Assembly (NCBI RefSeq): GCF_052119705.1
Contig: NZ_JBGQOP010000001.1
Span: 124,001-188,000, forward strand
Source of the DNA: Oceanimonas sp052119705
GTDB taxonomy: Bacteria; Pseudomonadota; Gammaproteobacteria; Enterobacterales; Aeromonadaceae
DNA length: 64,000 nucleotides
Reading direction: 5' to 3'
The position numbers and the translations under genes were made by a program. The notes below the pieces were generated by a model. The model was not told the origin of the DNA. It was given only the letters and a program-made list of their open reading frames with translations, and searched no databases. Numbering within the stretch: the first letter of the stretch is position 1; each line of letters begins with the position of its first letter. Below are positions 1 through 7,793 of the stretch, in pieces.

Positions 1-1
1 C

Positions 2-1492
2 TGCGATGGTGCCACTAGCTCGGCGCTGATGGTGCATGGTTTACGCGCCATGGGCGCGCAACATGTGCAGTATTTGGTGCCTAATCGTTTCGATTATGGC
101 TATGGCTTAAGCCCACAAGTGGTGGACGAAGTGGCCGCTATGGGCGGCGAGCTTTTAATCACAGTCGATAACGGTATTTCTAGCATCAGCGGCGTGGCGG
201 CGGCTAATGCGTTGGGCATGACGGTAATAGTGACCGACCACCACTTGCCCGGCAATGACGTGCCGGATGCGGCGGCTATCGTTAATCCTAATCAGCATGG
301 CTGTGATTTTCCGTCGAAAAACTTAGCCGGCGTGGGCGTGGCCTTTTATTTATTGCTGGCGCTGCGTGCCGCACTCACAGAGCTTGGCTGGTTTACACGC
401 CTTGGCATTAGTGCCCCTAATATGGGTGAATATTTGGACTTAGTGGCGCTGGGTACTGTGGCCGATGTGGTGGCGTTTGATGCCAATAACCGCGTGCTTG
501 TGCATCAAGGTTTGCAGCGCATGCGCGCGGGGCGAGTGCGACCGGGCATTCAAGCGTTAATCGATATCTCGCAGCGCAATCAGTCGCGTTTAGTGGCCAG
601 TGATTTGGGCTTCGCGCTTGGGCCCAGGCTTAATGCGGTGGGGCGGCTCGATGATATGTCGATGGGCGTGGCCTGTTTGCTGAGCGAAAACTTAGATGAA
701 GCGCGCAAGCTGGCCGCCATGATGGACGACCTTAACCGCGAGCGAAAAGCCATAGAAGCCAGCATGCAAGATGAAGCACTGGCCACCCTCACCAAAATTC
801 ATATCAGCGATGGCGAGCTGCCGAGCGGCTTGGTGTTGCATCAAGACGATTGGCATCAAGGCGTGGTGGGTTTAGTGGCCTCGCGTATTAAAGAGCGTTA
901 TTACAGGCCGGTGATTGCCTTTGCCGAAGCCGGTGATGATGAGCTAAAAGGCTCGGGCCGCTCTATTCCCGGCGTGCATTTGCGCGACTTATTAGAAGAA
1001 GTCGACCGCCAATATCCGGGGGTGATCGATAAGTTTGGCGGCCACGCCATGGCGGCGGGTTTATCGTTGCGTAAATCTGCACTGGCGCCGTTTAAGGCGG
1101 CCTTTGAAGGCATTGTTGCCGATTGGGTGAGCCCTGAATTATTGGCCGGAGAAATTGTCACAGACGGCGAGTTAGAAAGTACTGAGCTGACTTTACCCTT
1201 GGCGGAGCAATTACGCGGCGCCGGCCCTTGGGGGCAGTCTTTTCCTGAGCCATTATTCGACGGCGATTTTCGCATTATTAAGCAGCGCTTGGTGGGCGAG
1301 AAGCACCTTAAATTAGTACTGAGCTTGGGCGAGGGCCGCACCCTGCTTGATGCGATTGCCTTTAACGTAGACCTTAAAGTTTGGCCAAACGCCGGCATTA
1401 ATCAGGTGCAGTTGGTGTATAAGCTGGATATTAATGAATGGCAGGGCAAGCAATCGCTGCAGCTGCTGGTGGATAAGATAGTGCCGCTGTAA
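2..1492 (+). CDS. recJ: RecJ, single-stranded-DNA-specific 5'-3' exonuclease (partial, N-terminus outside window)
   Basis: RecJ degrades single-stranded DNA 5'-3' in RecF-pathway recombination and methyl-directed mismatch repair. The open frame runs in from the window edge, reading CDGATSSALM. This is the end of the DHH-family motif I (DYDxDGxTS), so the true start lies upstream and roughly the first 80 residues are missing. The visible ~496 residues contain the metal-binding motif VTVDNGISS-like block, the DHH motif (VTDHHLPG), and the C-terminal DHHA1 motif with GGHAMAAGLS. E. coli RecJ is 577 residues, which fits. The stop is followed after 6 bases by a heptad repeat and then a hairpin terminator. 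In related genomes dsbC-recJ-prfB-lysS is a common order, and prfB-lysS are found downstream here. Confidence 0.97.
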   Translation, partial: CDGATSSALMVHGLRAMGAQHVQYLVPNRFDYGYGLSPQVVDEVAAMGGELLITVDNGISSISGVAAANALGMTVIVTDHHLPGNDVPDAAAIVNPNQHGCDFPSKNLAGVGVAFYLLLALRAALTELGWFTRLGISAPNMGEYLDLVALGTVADVVAFDANNRVLVHQGLQRMRAGRVRPGIQALIDISQRNQSRLVASDLGFALGPRLNAVGRLDDMSMGVACLLSENLDEARKLAAMMDDLNRERKAIEASMQDEALATLTKIHISDGELPSGLVLHQDDWHQGVVGLVASRIKERYYRPVIAFAEAGDDELKGSGRSIPGVHLRDLLEEVDRQYPGVIDKFGGHAMAAGLSLRKSALAPFKAAFEGIVADWVSPELLAGEIVTDGELESTELTLPLAEQLRGAGPWGQSFPEPLFDGDFRIIKQRLVGEKHLKLVLSLGEGRTLLDAIAFNVDLKVWPNAGINQVQLVYKLDINEWQGKQSLQLLVDKIVPL

Positions 1493-1498
1493 TTAATT

Positions 1499-1526
1499 GT
1501 GAAGGGTGAAGCGTAAGGTGTGAGAC
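1499..1526 (+). repeat. Heptad repeat array downstream of recJ (4 units)
   Basis: Four consecutive seven-base units, GTGAAGG, GTGAAGC, GTAAGGT and GTGAGAC, start six bases after the recJ stop. Each contains TGA or TAA. This is a member of the window-wide post-stop repeat family GT(G/A/T)A(A/G)GN. Confidence 0.8.
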
Positions 1527-1566
1527 GAAAACCCACACGCGAATATCTGTTTCAGCATAAGTACGT

Positions 1567-1603
1567 AAAAAGCACCGAGCCTTTAGGTTCGGTGCTTTTT
1601 TAT
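1567..1603 (+). terminator. Rho-independent terminator after recJ
   Basis: A run of A, then GCACCGA pairing with TCGGTGC around a short loop, followed by six T. A-tract and T-tract flank the stem on both sides, so it could also serve the convergent cytochrome gene. Confidence 0.8.
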
Positions 1604-1696
1604 TCTCTCTAAACGTCGCGCCATTGGCCAATTTTCTCATGACCTCTGTCATTAATGTGGCTGGCGGTGTTTTTTTGCTGCTAAAGCATGGTAGCG

Positions 1697-1717
1697 CCTC
1701 ACACCTCACACCTCACA
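1697..1717 (-). repeat. Heptad repeat array downstream of the cytochrome c gene (3 units)
   Basis: Three perfect CCTCACA units on the + strand (TGTGAGG when read on the cytochrome gene's own strand), directly abutting its stop codon. It faces the recJ array across the convergent gap. Confidence 0.8.
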
Positions 1718-1719
1718 CG

Positions 1720-2046
1720 CTACAGTGCGCTGTAATGCGCCGCTATGTCGGCAATATCTTGATCGCTTAAGTTTGCCGCTTGCGGTGTCATCATAGCTGC
1801 CATGCCTTCGGTGCGCTCACCGGCGCGAAAGGCTTTGAGCGCGCTTTCAATAACGGCGGCATCTTGACCAGCCAGCTTGGGATAGATAGCGACGCTTGGC
1901 ACACCTTCAGCACCATGGCAGGCGGCACAGGCGGCCACTTTACCGGCACCCGCCGTGGCATCACCTGCTGCATTGACCACACCCGAGTGTGCCATTACGC
2001 CGAAGAATAGGCTGAGCGCTAAACTTGAAGTCCATTTTTTAAACAT
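1720..2046 (-). CDS. Periplasmic class I cytochrome c (c5/c553-like)
   Basis: Small soluble monohaem electron carrier, 108 residues. An N-terminal Sec signal peptide (KKW, hydrophobic core, cleavage after VVNAA near residue 26) is followed by the haem attachment motif CAACH near residue 40. A C-terminal Met-rich stretch (GMAAMM) probably supplies the axial methionine. The protein should be periplasmic and pass electrons between quinol-oxidising complexes and terminal oxidases or reductases; the exact partner cannot be read from sequence. A perfect FNR-type box lies 142 bases upstream in the divergent gap, suggesting oxygen-dependent control. In several gammaproteobacteria a c5-type cytochrome gene is a plausible equivalent, but I do not assign a gene symbol. 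Confidence 0.9.
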   Translation of the reverse strand: MFKKWTSSLALSLFFGVMAHSGVVNAAGDATAGAGKVAACAACHGAEGVPSVAIYPKLAGQDAAVIESALKAFRAGERTEGMAAMMTPQAANLSDQDIADIAAHYSAL

Positions 2047-2187
2047 AATATATTCCTTAATCCGTGAGCCAATGCTTTCTTAAATGATTGATAGTTATGC
2101 ACTAGTTATGCGACTACTCGGAGCCATGGCTACAAGTACCAAATAAATCTATTAGCCGAACAGTAATGCATGGTGTCGAGGTAGATA

Positions 2188-2201
2188 TTGATCTCAATCA
2201 A
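2188..2201. promoter_or_regulatory. Perfect FNR/ANR-type operator
   Basis: The sequence TTGAT-CTCA-ATCAA matches the symmetrical FNR consensus TTGAT-N4-ATCAA at all ten defined positions. It lies in the 271-base divergent gap, 142 bases from the cytochrome c start and 117 bases from the DUF2892 start, so it could serve either gene. Function is inferred from the motif alone. Confidence 0.65.
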
Positions 2202-2317
2202 GTCCCATCGTGATGACTCGTTTTCGTTTATTGGGCTTTGTTACTGTGGCTCATTACACCAAGGCCTAAACTCAGAGATGAACATATGCTGACTCATATA
2301 CATAAGGGAGAGCAGAG

Positions 2318-2506
2318 ATGAAAGTGAATGTAGGAACGCTAGACAGAGTCATACGCGCGATCCTGGGTTTGGTGTTGATCGCTTTAGTGTTTGTCGGGCC
2401 ACAAACGGCTTGGGGCTGGTTGGGCTTGATCCCGCTGGCCACGGCATTTATGGGTAACTGCCCCGCCTATTCTATTTTTGGTATTAAGACTTGTAAGACT
2501 AAATAG
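2318..2506 (+). CDS. DUF2892 (YgaP-C-terminal-like) small inner-membrane protein
   Basis: A 62-residue protein with two predicted membrane segments (residues ~10-27 and ~32-48). The family signature is present: N-terminal NVGTLDRVIR, then the GNCPAYSIFG stretch and a C-terminal CKTK. The family forms the membrane part of E. coli YgaP, where it is fused to a rhodanese domain; here it stands alone. A role in sulfur handling is suspected for the family but not shown by this sequence. A GGGAGAGCAGAG purine-rich stretch precedes the ATG. It is followed by a strong terminator, so it is monocistronic. The divergent FNR-type box suggests anaerobic control. Confidence 0.85.
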   Translation: MKVNVGTLDRVIRAILGLVLIALVFVGPQTAWGWLGLIPLATAFMGNCPAYSIFGIKTCKTK

Positions 2507-2538
2507 CGCCAAACGTAAAATGCCGAGCGCCAAGATCG

Positions 2539-2569
2539 AAATAGGGAGCAAATCTGCTCCCTATTTTTA
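2539..2569 (+). terminator. Rho-independent terminator after the DUF2892 gene
   Basis: Twelve-base stem AAATAGGGAGCA with TGCTCCCTATTT around AATC, followed by T residues. Confidence 0.85.
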
Positions 2570-2578
2570 TGGTGTAGC

Positions 2579-2599
2579 GCCTTACGCCTTACGCCTTAC
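2579..2599 (-). repeat. Heptad repeat array downstream of the chemoreceptor gene (3 units)
   Basis: Three perfect GCCTTAC units (GTAAGGC on the chemoreceptor's strand), 28 bases past its stop, trailing into degenerate copies (GTATAGC, GTACTGC). Confidence 0.7.
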
Positions 2600-2626
2600 G
2601 TATAGCGTACTGCGTTCTCTAGCCGT

Positions 2627-4510
2627 TTATTTAAGAATAAAGGCGCTCACTAAGCCGTTCAGTTTATCGGCTTGGTCATGCAAGTCTTTGGACTGAGTCA
2701 GCGCTTTACTCGCGTCTTCTGCCAACTCATCGGCCACATCTTTAATGGCGGTGGTGTTTTGGGTGATTTCACCCGTTACCTGACTTTGTTCTTCGGCGGC
2801 GGTGGCAATTTGGCTGGCCATGTCTGAAATCAGACTCACGGCTGTGGTGATCTCGGTTAATACCACGGCGGCGGTTTCTGCATCTTCCACGCTCAACTCG
2901 GCTAAATTACGGCTGGTGTCCATCAGCTGTACCGCTTCTTTGGTGGCTTGCTGCAAGTTAGTAATGGTGGCTTGGATTTCTTCGGTAGAGGCATGAGTAC
3001 GTTGTGATAACACTCGCACCTCGTCCGCTACCACCGCAAAGCCACGACCTTGCTCGCCGGCGCGGGCCGCTTCTATGGCTGCGTTCAATGCCAACAAGTT
3101 GGTTTGATCGGCAATGCCTTGAATGGTCGATAACACGCTAGAGATGTTTTTAGCATGCAAGTCGAGGCGCTGGATCACCTCCGCCGCCTGTACCATTTCT
3201 TGAGATAATAACTGAATAGAGTCGCGGGTTTTATTCACCTGCTGTTTACCCTGAGCGGTACTGTTGCTTGATTGCTGAGCTGCGGCCGCCGTTTGCTCGG
3301 CGCTATGGGCGATTTCTTGGGTGGCCGAGGCCATTTCGGTGACGGCGGTGGCGACCATGGTCACTTCTTGTTGCTGACGCCCTAGCTCGGTCACGGTTTG
3401 ATTAGCGCGCACCGAGGCTTGTTCTGCGTTGCTGCCTAAATACTCGGCTTGGCTACGGATCTGGCCGATTAGTTCGGCTTGGCTAGCCACAAAGCGGTTA
3501 AAGTTGGTGGCCAACATGCCCACTTCATCTTGGCTTTGGATCTCGATACGACGGGTTAAATCACCCCGGCCACCGGCAATTTGCTCCAAAGCTTGAGACA
3601 CGCGTAATAAAGGCACTAATAGCCATTGCACCAACAGGCTAATTAGCACGGCTGCGGCAATCACCACTAAGCTAGCAATGCCTAATTGTTGCAATAACAT
3701 GGGCGTGAGTGGCGCTTCTAAGGCGGCCTTGTCGAGCACCATCAGCAGCTGCCAATCGGTACCGGGTACGGCTTGGCTGTACACCAACTTATGCTGCTCT
3801 TTTAGCTGTACCTGAAATAAATGCCCGCTCTTTTCCCACAAATTTTGATTGGCAACGGTAATTTCGTCATCAATGCGCTTGGCAGGTTGTAAAATAAGCG
3901 AGGCATCGTGATAGGCGATAACAGTGCCATCGCGGCTCAGCAACATGGCATAACCTTCAGCCGGCAGCTGAATAGCATTAATGTCACTGATTAAGCTCTG
4001 GATCCCTACATCGGCCCCCATTACGCCGGTAAGCTGGCCGTTAACCATCACGGGCGCCGCCAGCGACACTACGGTGCCAAGACCAGAAGCATCTTCATAA
4101 GGCGCGGTAACAATAGCGCCGTTTTTTTGTATGGCTTGCTGGTACCAAGGGCGAGTTCTGGGGTCGTAACCGGTGCGATCTATGGTTGGATCGCTGTCAT
4201 ACATGACGCCGTCTTTACTGCCAAAGTAGCTAATAGCAAAATCGCCTGCTTCGTGTGCTTGTTGCAGTGCGGGTAAGGGCGCTTTGTTAAACTGTTGACC
4301 CGCTGCGGCCAACATACGTTGGCGTATATCAAACCAGCTTTGTATTTTTTCACCTTCGCGCTCGCTCAAGCTGGCAACCAAAATTGTGCTGTCTGCGTAG
4401 AGTCGCGTTTTGAGATTATGAAAACTGATGGTGCTCAGTGCGGCCACGGTAATGGTAATGGCCACGATGAAGCTGAGTAGAATCTTATGCTTTAATTTTA
4501 GGTTATTCAT
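2627..4510 (-). CDS. Methyl-accepting chemotaxis protein with dCache sensor
   Basis: Transmembrane chemoreceptor of 627 residues that controls CheA/CheW at the cell poles. N-terminal TM1 (residues ~8-28) is followed by a periplasmic double-Cache domain (~35-270, with the Cache signature DxxxRPWYQQA at the TGYDPRTRPWYQ region), TM2 (~278-300), a HAMP domain and a long cytoplasmic coiled coil. The conserved hairpin tip GRGFAVVADEVRVLSQRT is intact. dCache receptors commonly bind amino acids or other small molecules, but the ligand cannot be predicted here. No CheR-tethering NWETF-type pentapeptide is present at the C-terminus, which ends LVSAFILK. It is monocistronic, with no chemotaxis genes nearby apart from motX about 34 kb away. 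Confidence 0.95.
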   Translation of the reverse strand: MNNLKLKHKILLSFIVAITITVAALSTISFHNLKTRLYADSTILVASLSEREGEKIQSWFDIRQRMLAAAGQQFNKAPLPALQQAHEAGDFAISYFGSKDGVMYDSDPTIDRTGYDPRTRPWYQQAIQKNGAIVTAPYEDASGLGTVVSLAAPVMVNGQLTGVMGADVGIQSLISDINAIQLPAEGYAMLLSRDGTVIAYHDASLILQPAKRIDDEITVANQNLWEKSGHLFQVQLKEQHKLVYSQAVPGTDWQLLMVLDKAALEAPLTPMLLQQLGIASLVVIAAAVLISLLVQWLLVPLLRVSQALEQIAGGRGDLTRRIEIQSQDEVGMLATNFNRFVASQAELIGQIRSQAEYLGSNAEQASVRANQTVTELGRQQQEVTMVATAVTEMASATQEIAHSAEQTAAAAQQSSNSTAQGKQQVNKTRDSIQLLSQEMVQAAEVIQRLDLHAKNISSVLSTIQGIADQTNLLALNAAIEAARAGEQGRGFAVVADEVRVLSQRTHASTEEIQATITNLQQATKEAVQLMDTSRNLAELSVEDAETAAVVLTEITTAVSLISDMASQIATAAEEQSQVTGEITQNTTAIKDVADELAEDASKALTQSKDLHDQADKLNGLVSAFILK

Positions 4511-4743
4511 TTTGTATGTCTGGCATCAAGGGGTAATGTTGATATCGACCGCTAGAAATAAAACTTTAATTGAATTTTAATCTGGTGGGTGTGGCGAAAT
4601 GTCGCCATTGACTACTGCGTTTGTGGTCAGCTTTCGGTAGAATTAGCCATCTTGATGATGGCCTTGCCATACAGAACCCGTTCAATCATTCAGTACACTT
4701 AACTCACTACTATCACTCAGTTCAACAGAGAGCCATTAGACCC

Positions 4744-5842
4744 ATGCTAGAAGTTAACCCTGTGAATAATAAACTTAAGGAGCTGTCCGAACGGACTCAG
4801 CTTCTTAGGGGGTACCTTTGACTATGACGCCAAGAAAGAGCGTCTAGAAGAAGTAAACGCCGAGCTAGAGCAGCCAGGTGTATGGAATCAGCCCGAGCGT
4901 GCCCAAGCACTGGGTAAAGAGAGATCTGCACTAGAAACTGTGGTCGAGACCTTAGATGAGTTGGAGCGCGGCATCCTCGACATTGCCGAACTGGTTGAAC
5001 TGGCGAAAGAAGAAGACGACGAAGAAACCTTCGAAGAAGCCAAAGCCGACGTAGAAGTGCTGGATAAAAAGCTGGTCGATCTGGAGTTTCACCGCATGTT
5101 TTCCGGTGAGCACGACAGCAATGACTGTTATCTGGACTTACAATCCGGCTCCGGCGGTACCGAAGCCCAAGATTGGTGCAACATGGTGCTGCGCATGTAT
5201 TTGCGTTGGGGTGAGGCACGCGGCTTTAAAACCGAAATTATCGAACTCTCCGATGGCGACGTGGCTGGCGTAAAATCGGCCACCGTGAAGTTTAGCGGTG
5301 AGTATGCCTTTGGTTGGTTACGTACTGAGTCGGGTGTGCACCGTTTAGTGCGCAAGTCGCCGTTTGACTCGGGCGGCCGCCGCCATACCTCATTCTGCTC
5401 GGCGTTCGTGTATCCAGAAATCGACGACGATATTCAAATTGAGATTAACCCGTCTGAGATCCGCGTTGATACCTATCGCGCCTCGGGTGCCGGTGGTCAG
5501 CACGTTAACCGTACCGACTCCGCAGTGCGTTTAACCCACGAGCCCACCGGTATCGTAGTGCAATGTCAAAACGACAGATCCCAGCATAAAAACCGCGATC
5601 AGGCGATGAAACAGCTAAAAGCCAAGCTCTATGAGTTTGAGCTGCAAAAACAGAACGTAGAAAAACAGGCGATGGAAGACAGCAAGTCCGACATCGGCTG
5701 GGGCAGTCAGATCCGCTCTTATGTATTGGACGACTCGCGCATTAAAGACTTACGCACTGGTGTAGAAACCAGTAACACTCAGGCAGTACTCGACGGTGGT
5801 TTGGACAAATTTATTGAGGCCAGCCTCAAGTCCGGACTCTAA
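4744..5842 (+). CDS. prfB: Peptide chain release factor 2, expressed by programmed +1 frameshift
   Basis: RF2 reads UGA and UAA stop codons and triggers peptide release. The first 25 codons (ATG at 4744, MLEVNPVNNKLKELSERTQ...) end at an in-frame TGA at 4819-4821. The rest continues in the +1 frame from GAC at 4820 to 5842. The shift site is the classic CTT-TGA-C preceded three bases upstream by the internal Shine-Dalgarno AGGGGG (4807-4812). The joined product is 365 residues, the same as E. coli RF2. The anticodon-like SPF tripeptide (VRKSPFDSGG) and catalytic GGQ (SGAGGQHVNR) are both present. Low RF2 slows termination at the TGA and raises frameshifting, giving autoregulation. lysS follows after 22 bases. 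Confidence 0.98.
4807..4822 (+). promoter_or_regulatory. RF2 programmed +1 ribosomal frameshift site
   Basis: AGGGGG Shine-Dalgarno-like element, a three-base spacer, then slippery CTT followed by TGA and C. Spacing is identical to the E. coli prfB site. The CTT-decoding tRNA slips one base forward to read TTT, and decoding resumes at GAC. Confidence 0.97.
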
Positions 5843-5864
5843 ACAGTTTATATAAAGGCAAATC

Positions 5865-7352
5865 ATGACAGAGCAAGTACAAGACGAAAATAAGCTGATC
5901 GCCGAGCGCCGTGCCAAGCTTGATCACATTCGTAAAGATTGTCCGGCCAATGGCCACCCTAATAGCTTTGTGCGCGAGCATTTGGCCGCCGACTTAGAAA
6001 ACGAGTTTGGTCAGCTTGATAAAGACGCCTTGGTTGAGCTGAATAAAACCGTGTCTGTGGGTGGCCGTATTATGGCTAAACGCGGTCCGTTTTTAGTGCT
6101 GCAAGACATGAGCGGTCGCATTCAGGCTTACACCACTAAAGATGCGCAAACCATCATCAAAGACCAATATATTGGCCTTGATATCGGTGACATCGTCGGT
6201 GTGACTGGCGTGTTGCATAAATCAGGCAAAGGCGACTTATATGTGAGCATGGATAACTTCCAACTGCTGACTAAAGCACTGCGCCCATTGCCAGAAAAAT
6301 TCCACGGTTTATCAGATCAAGAAACTCGCTATCGCCAGCGTTATTTAGATTTGATCACCAACGAAGACTCGCGCCACACCTTTCAGGTGCGATCCAATGT
6401 GGTAGCCGCTATTCGCCAGTTTATGAATGGCCACGGCTTCATGGAAGTGGAAACGCCCATGATGCAAGTGATACCAGGCGGCGCTTCGGCTCGCCCCTTT
6501 ATCACCCATCACAATGCGCTGGATATGGACATGTATCTGCGTATCGCGCCTGAGCTGTATTTGAAGCGCTTGGTAGTGGGCGGTTTCGAGAAAGTATTCG
6601 AAATTAACCGTAACTTCCGAAATGAGGGCCTGTCGCCGCGCCATAACCCAGAATTCACCATGATGGAATTTTACTGGGCTTATGCCAACTATCAGGATCT
6701 GATGGACTTCACCGAAGAAATGCTGCGCACCGTGACCACTCAGGTGCTGGGTAGTTCAACCGTCCAATACGGTGAAGAAACCTTCGAATTTGGTCAGCCG
6801 TTTGCGCGCCTCAGCATGAAAAACTCCATTCTGGAATTTAACCCAGAAGTGACGTTGGAGCAGTTGGCTACCTTAGAAAATGCCCTTGAAGTCGCCAAAG
6901 ACTTGAAGATCAAAACGGAGAAAAGCTGGGGCTTGGGCCGCGTGATCACCGAGATCTTCGAAGAAACCGTTGAGCATCGTTTGATCCAGCCAACCTTCAT
7001 TACCGAATATCCAGCCGAAGTTTCCCCGCTGGCACGCCGTAATGACCAAGATCCGAGCATCACCGAGCGCTTCGAGTTCTTTATCGGCGGTCGGGAAATT
7101 GCCAACGGTTTTGCCGAGCTAAACGACGCCGAAGATCAGGCGCAGCGCTTCTTGGATCAAGTAAACCAAAAAGAAGCCGGCGACGACGAAGCCATGTTCT
7201 ACGACGAAGACTACGTTGTGGCCCTTGAGCACGGCTTGCCGCCGACTGCCGGCCAAGGCATAGGCATCGACCGTTTAGTGATGTTGTTAACCAACTCCCA
7301 CACTATTCGTGACGTTATCTTGTTCCCGACCTTGCGCCCCAGCGCTAAGTAA
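5865..7352 (+). CDS. lysS: Lysyl-tRNA synthetase (class II)
   Basis: Charges tRNA-Lys in the cytoplasm; 495 residues, against about 505 in E. coli LysS. An N-terminal OB-fold anticodon-binding domain (~60-150) precedes the class II catalytic core. Motif 2 is visible as NEGLSPRHNPEFTMMEFYW with its arginine, and motif 3 as GIGIDRLVMLLTN near the C-terminus. It follows prfB at 22 bases with a start ATG after an AAAGGC-type site, so the two are likely co-transcribed, as in E. coli. It ends in a heptad array and a terminator. Confidence 0.98.
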   Translation: MTEQVQDENKLIAERRAKLDHIRKDCPANGHPNSFVREHLAADLENEFGQLDKDALVELNKTVSVGGRIMAKRGPFLVLQDMSGRIQAYTTKDAQTIIKDQYIGLDIGDIVGVTGVLHKSGKGDLYVSMDNFQLLTKALRPLPEKFHGLSDQETRYRQRYLDLITNEDSRHTFQVRSNVVAAIRQFMNGHGFMEVETPMMQVIPGGASARPFITHHNALDMDMYLRIAPELYLKRLVVGGFEKVFEINRNFRNEGLSPRHNPEFTMMEFYWAYANYQDLMDFTEEMLRTVTTQVLGSSTVQYGEETFEFGQPFARLSMKNSILEFNPEVTLEQLATLENALEVAKDLKIKTEKSWGLGRVITEIFEETVEHRLIQPTFITEYPAEVSPLARRNDQDPSITERFEFFIGGREIANGFAELNDAEDQAQRFLDQVNQKEAGDDEAMFYDEDYVVALEHGLPPTAGQGIGIDRLVMLLTNSHTIRDVILFPTLRPSAK

Positions 7353-7371
7353 GGCTGTGCTCGTAAAACCC

Positions 7372-7406
7372 GTGAGGGGTGAAGAGTAAGGTGTGAAGAG
7401 TCAGAC
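7372..7406 (+). repeat. Heptad repeat array downstream of lysS (5 units)
   Basis: Units GTGAGGG, GTGAAGA, GTAAGGT, GTGAAGA and GTCAGAC in register, 20 bases after the lysS stop. The fifth unit is degenerate. Confidence 0.8.
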
Positions 7407-7416
7407 ACAAAGAGTA

Positions 7417-7448
7417 GGCGTGAGGGGGAAACCCTTCACGCCTTTTTT
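7417..7448 (+). terminator. lysS terminator built from the heptad motif
   Basis: Eleven-base stem GGCGTGAGGGG / CCCTTCACGCC around GAAA, followed by six T. The stem arms are themselves copies of the heptad unit (GTGAGGG, and its complement CCTTCAC). Confidence 0.85.
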
Positions 7449-7793
7449 GATGCTGCGATTTGGCGCCGTACGCTATACGTTCAAACATCGTCTTTTCTTA
7501 TTCCCTCTTCCAGACGCACGTCAGGATCTCTGTTGGTCTTTTGTAGGTGAACTTGCTCTCGCATTTCGCCGAAGGCGGAAATCTTTAATACCTTTCTGCT
7601 CCACATGCTCAATAGCTCACGCGTTGGACTACAAAAGACGGAATTTATTTCTATCTGACGGCTGACGACTTATAGCTGTCTATTAACCGTCATCCTACGT
7701 ATATCAATTCCCACGTGCTTAATATCTGAGTGGCCTTAGCGTTGACTTCGGGCTAGCATGAGCGGATTTATTATTAACCGGATATAAAGCACC

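Larger units (their letters stand above)
7353..7793. other. 441-base intergenic region after lysS
   Basis: Holds the lysS heptad array and terminator in its first 100 bases. The remainder shows no convincing gene. An open frame across 7393-7665 starts inside the repeats and matches nothing I recognise. A short inverted element (TTCGCC/GGCGGAA) lies near 7563-7580. A possible promoter with TTGACT at about 7742 precedes the glutamate-synthase-like gene, but the -10 is poor. Confidence 0.5.

Noticed and set aside
4819..4821. prfB interrupted by a stop (pseudogene)
   Set aside because: The TGA is part of the programmed frameshift signal with correct spacing; the joined protein is full length.
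7393..7665. 90-codon frame after lysS
   Set aside because: It begins inside the heptad array, runs through the lysS terminator and shows no recognisable protein.
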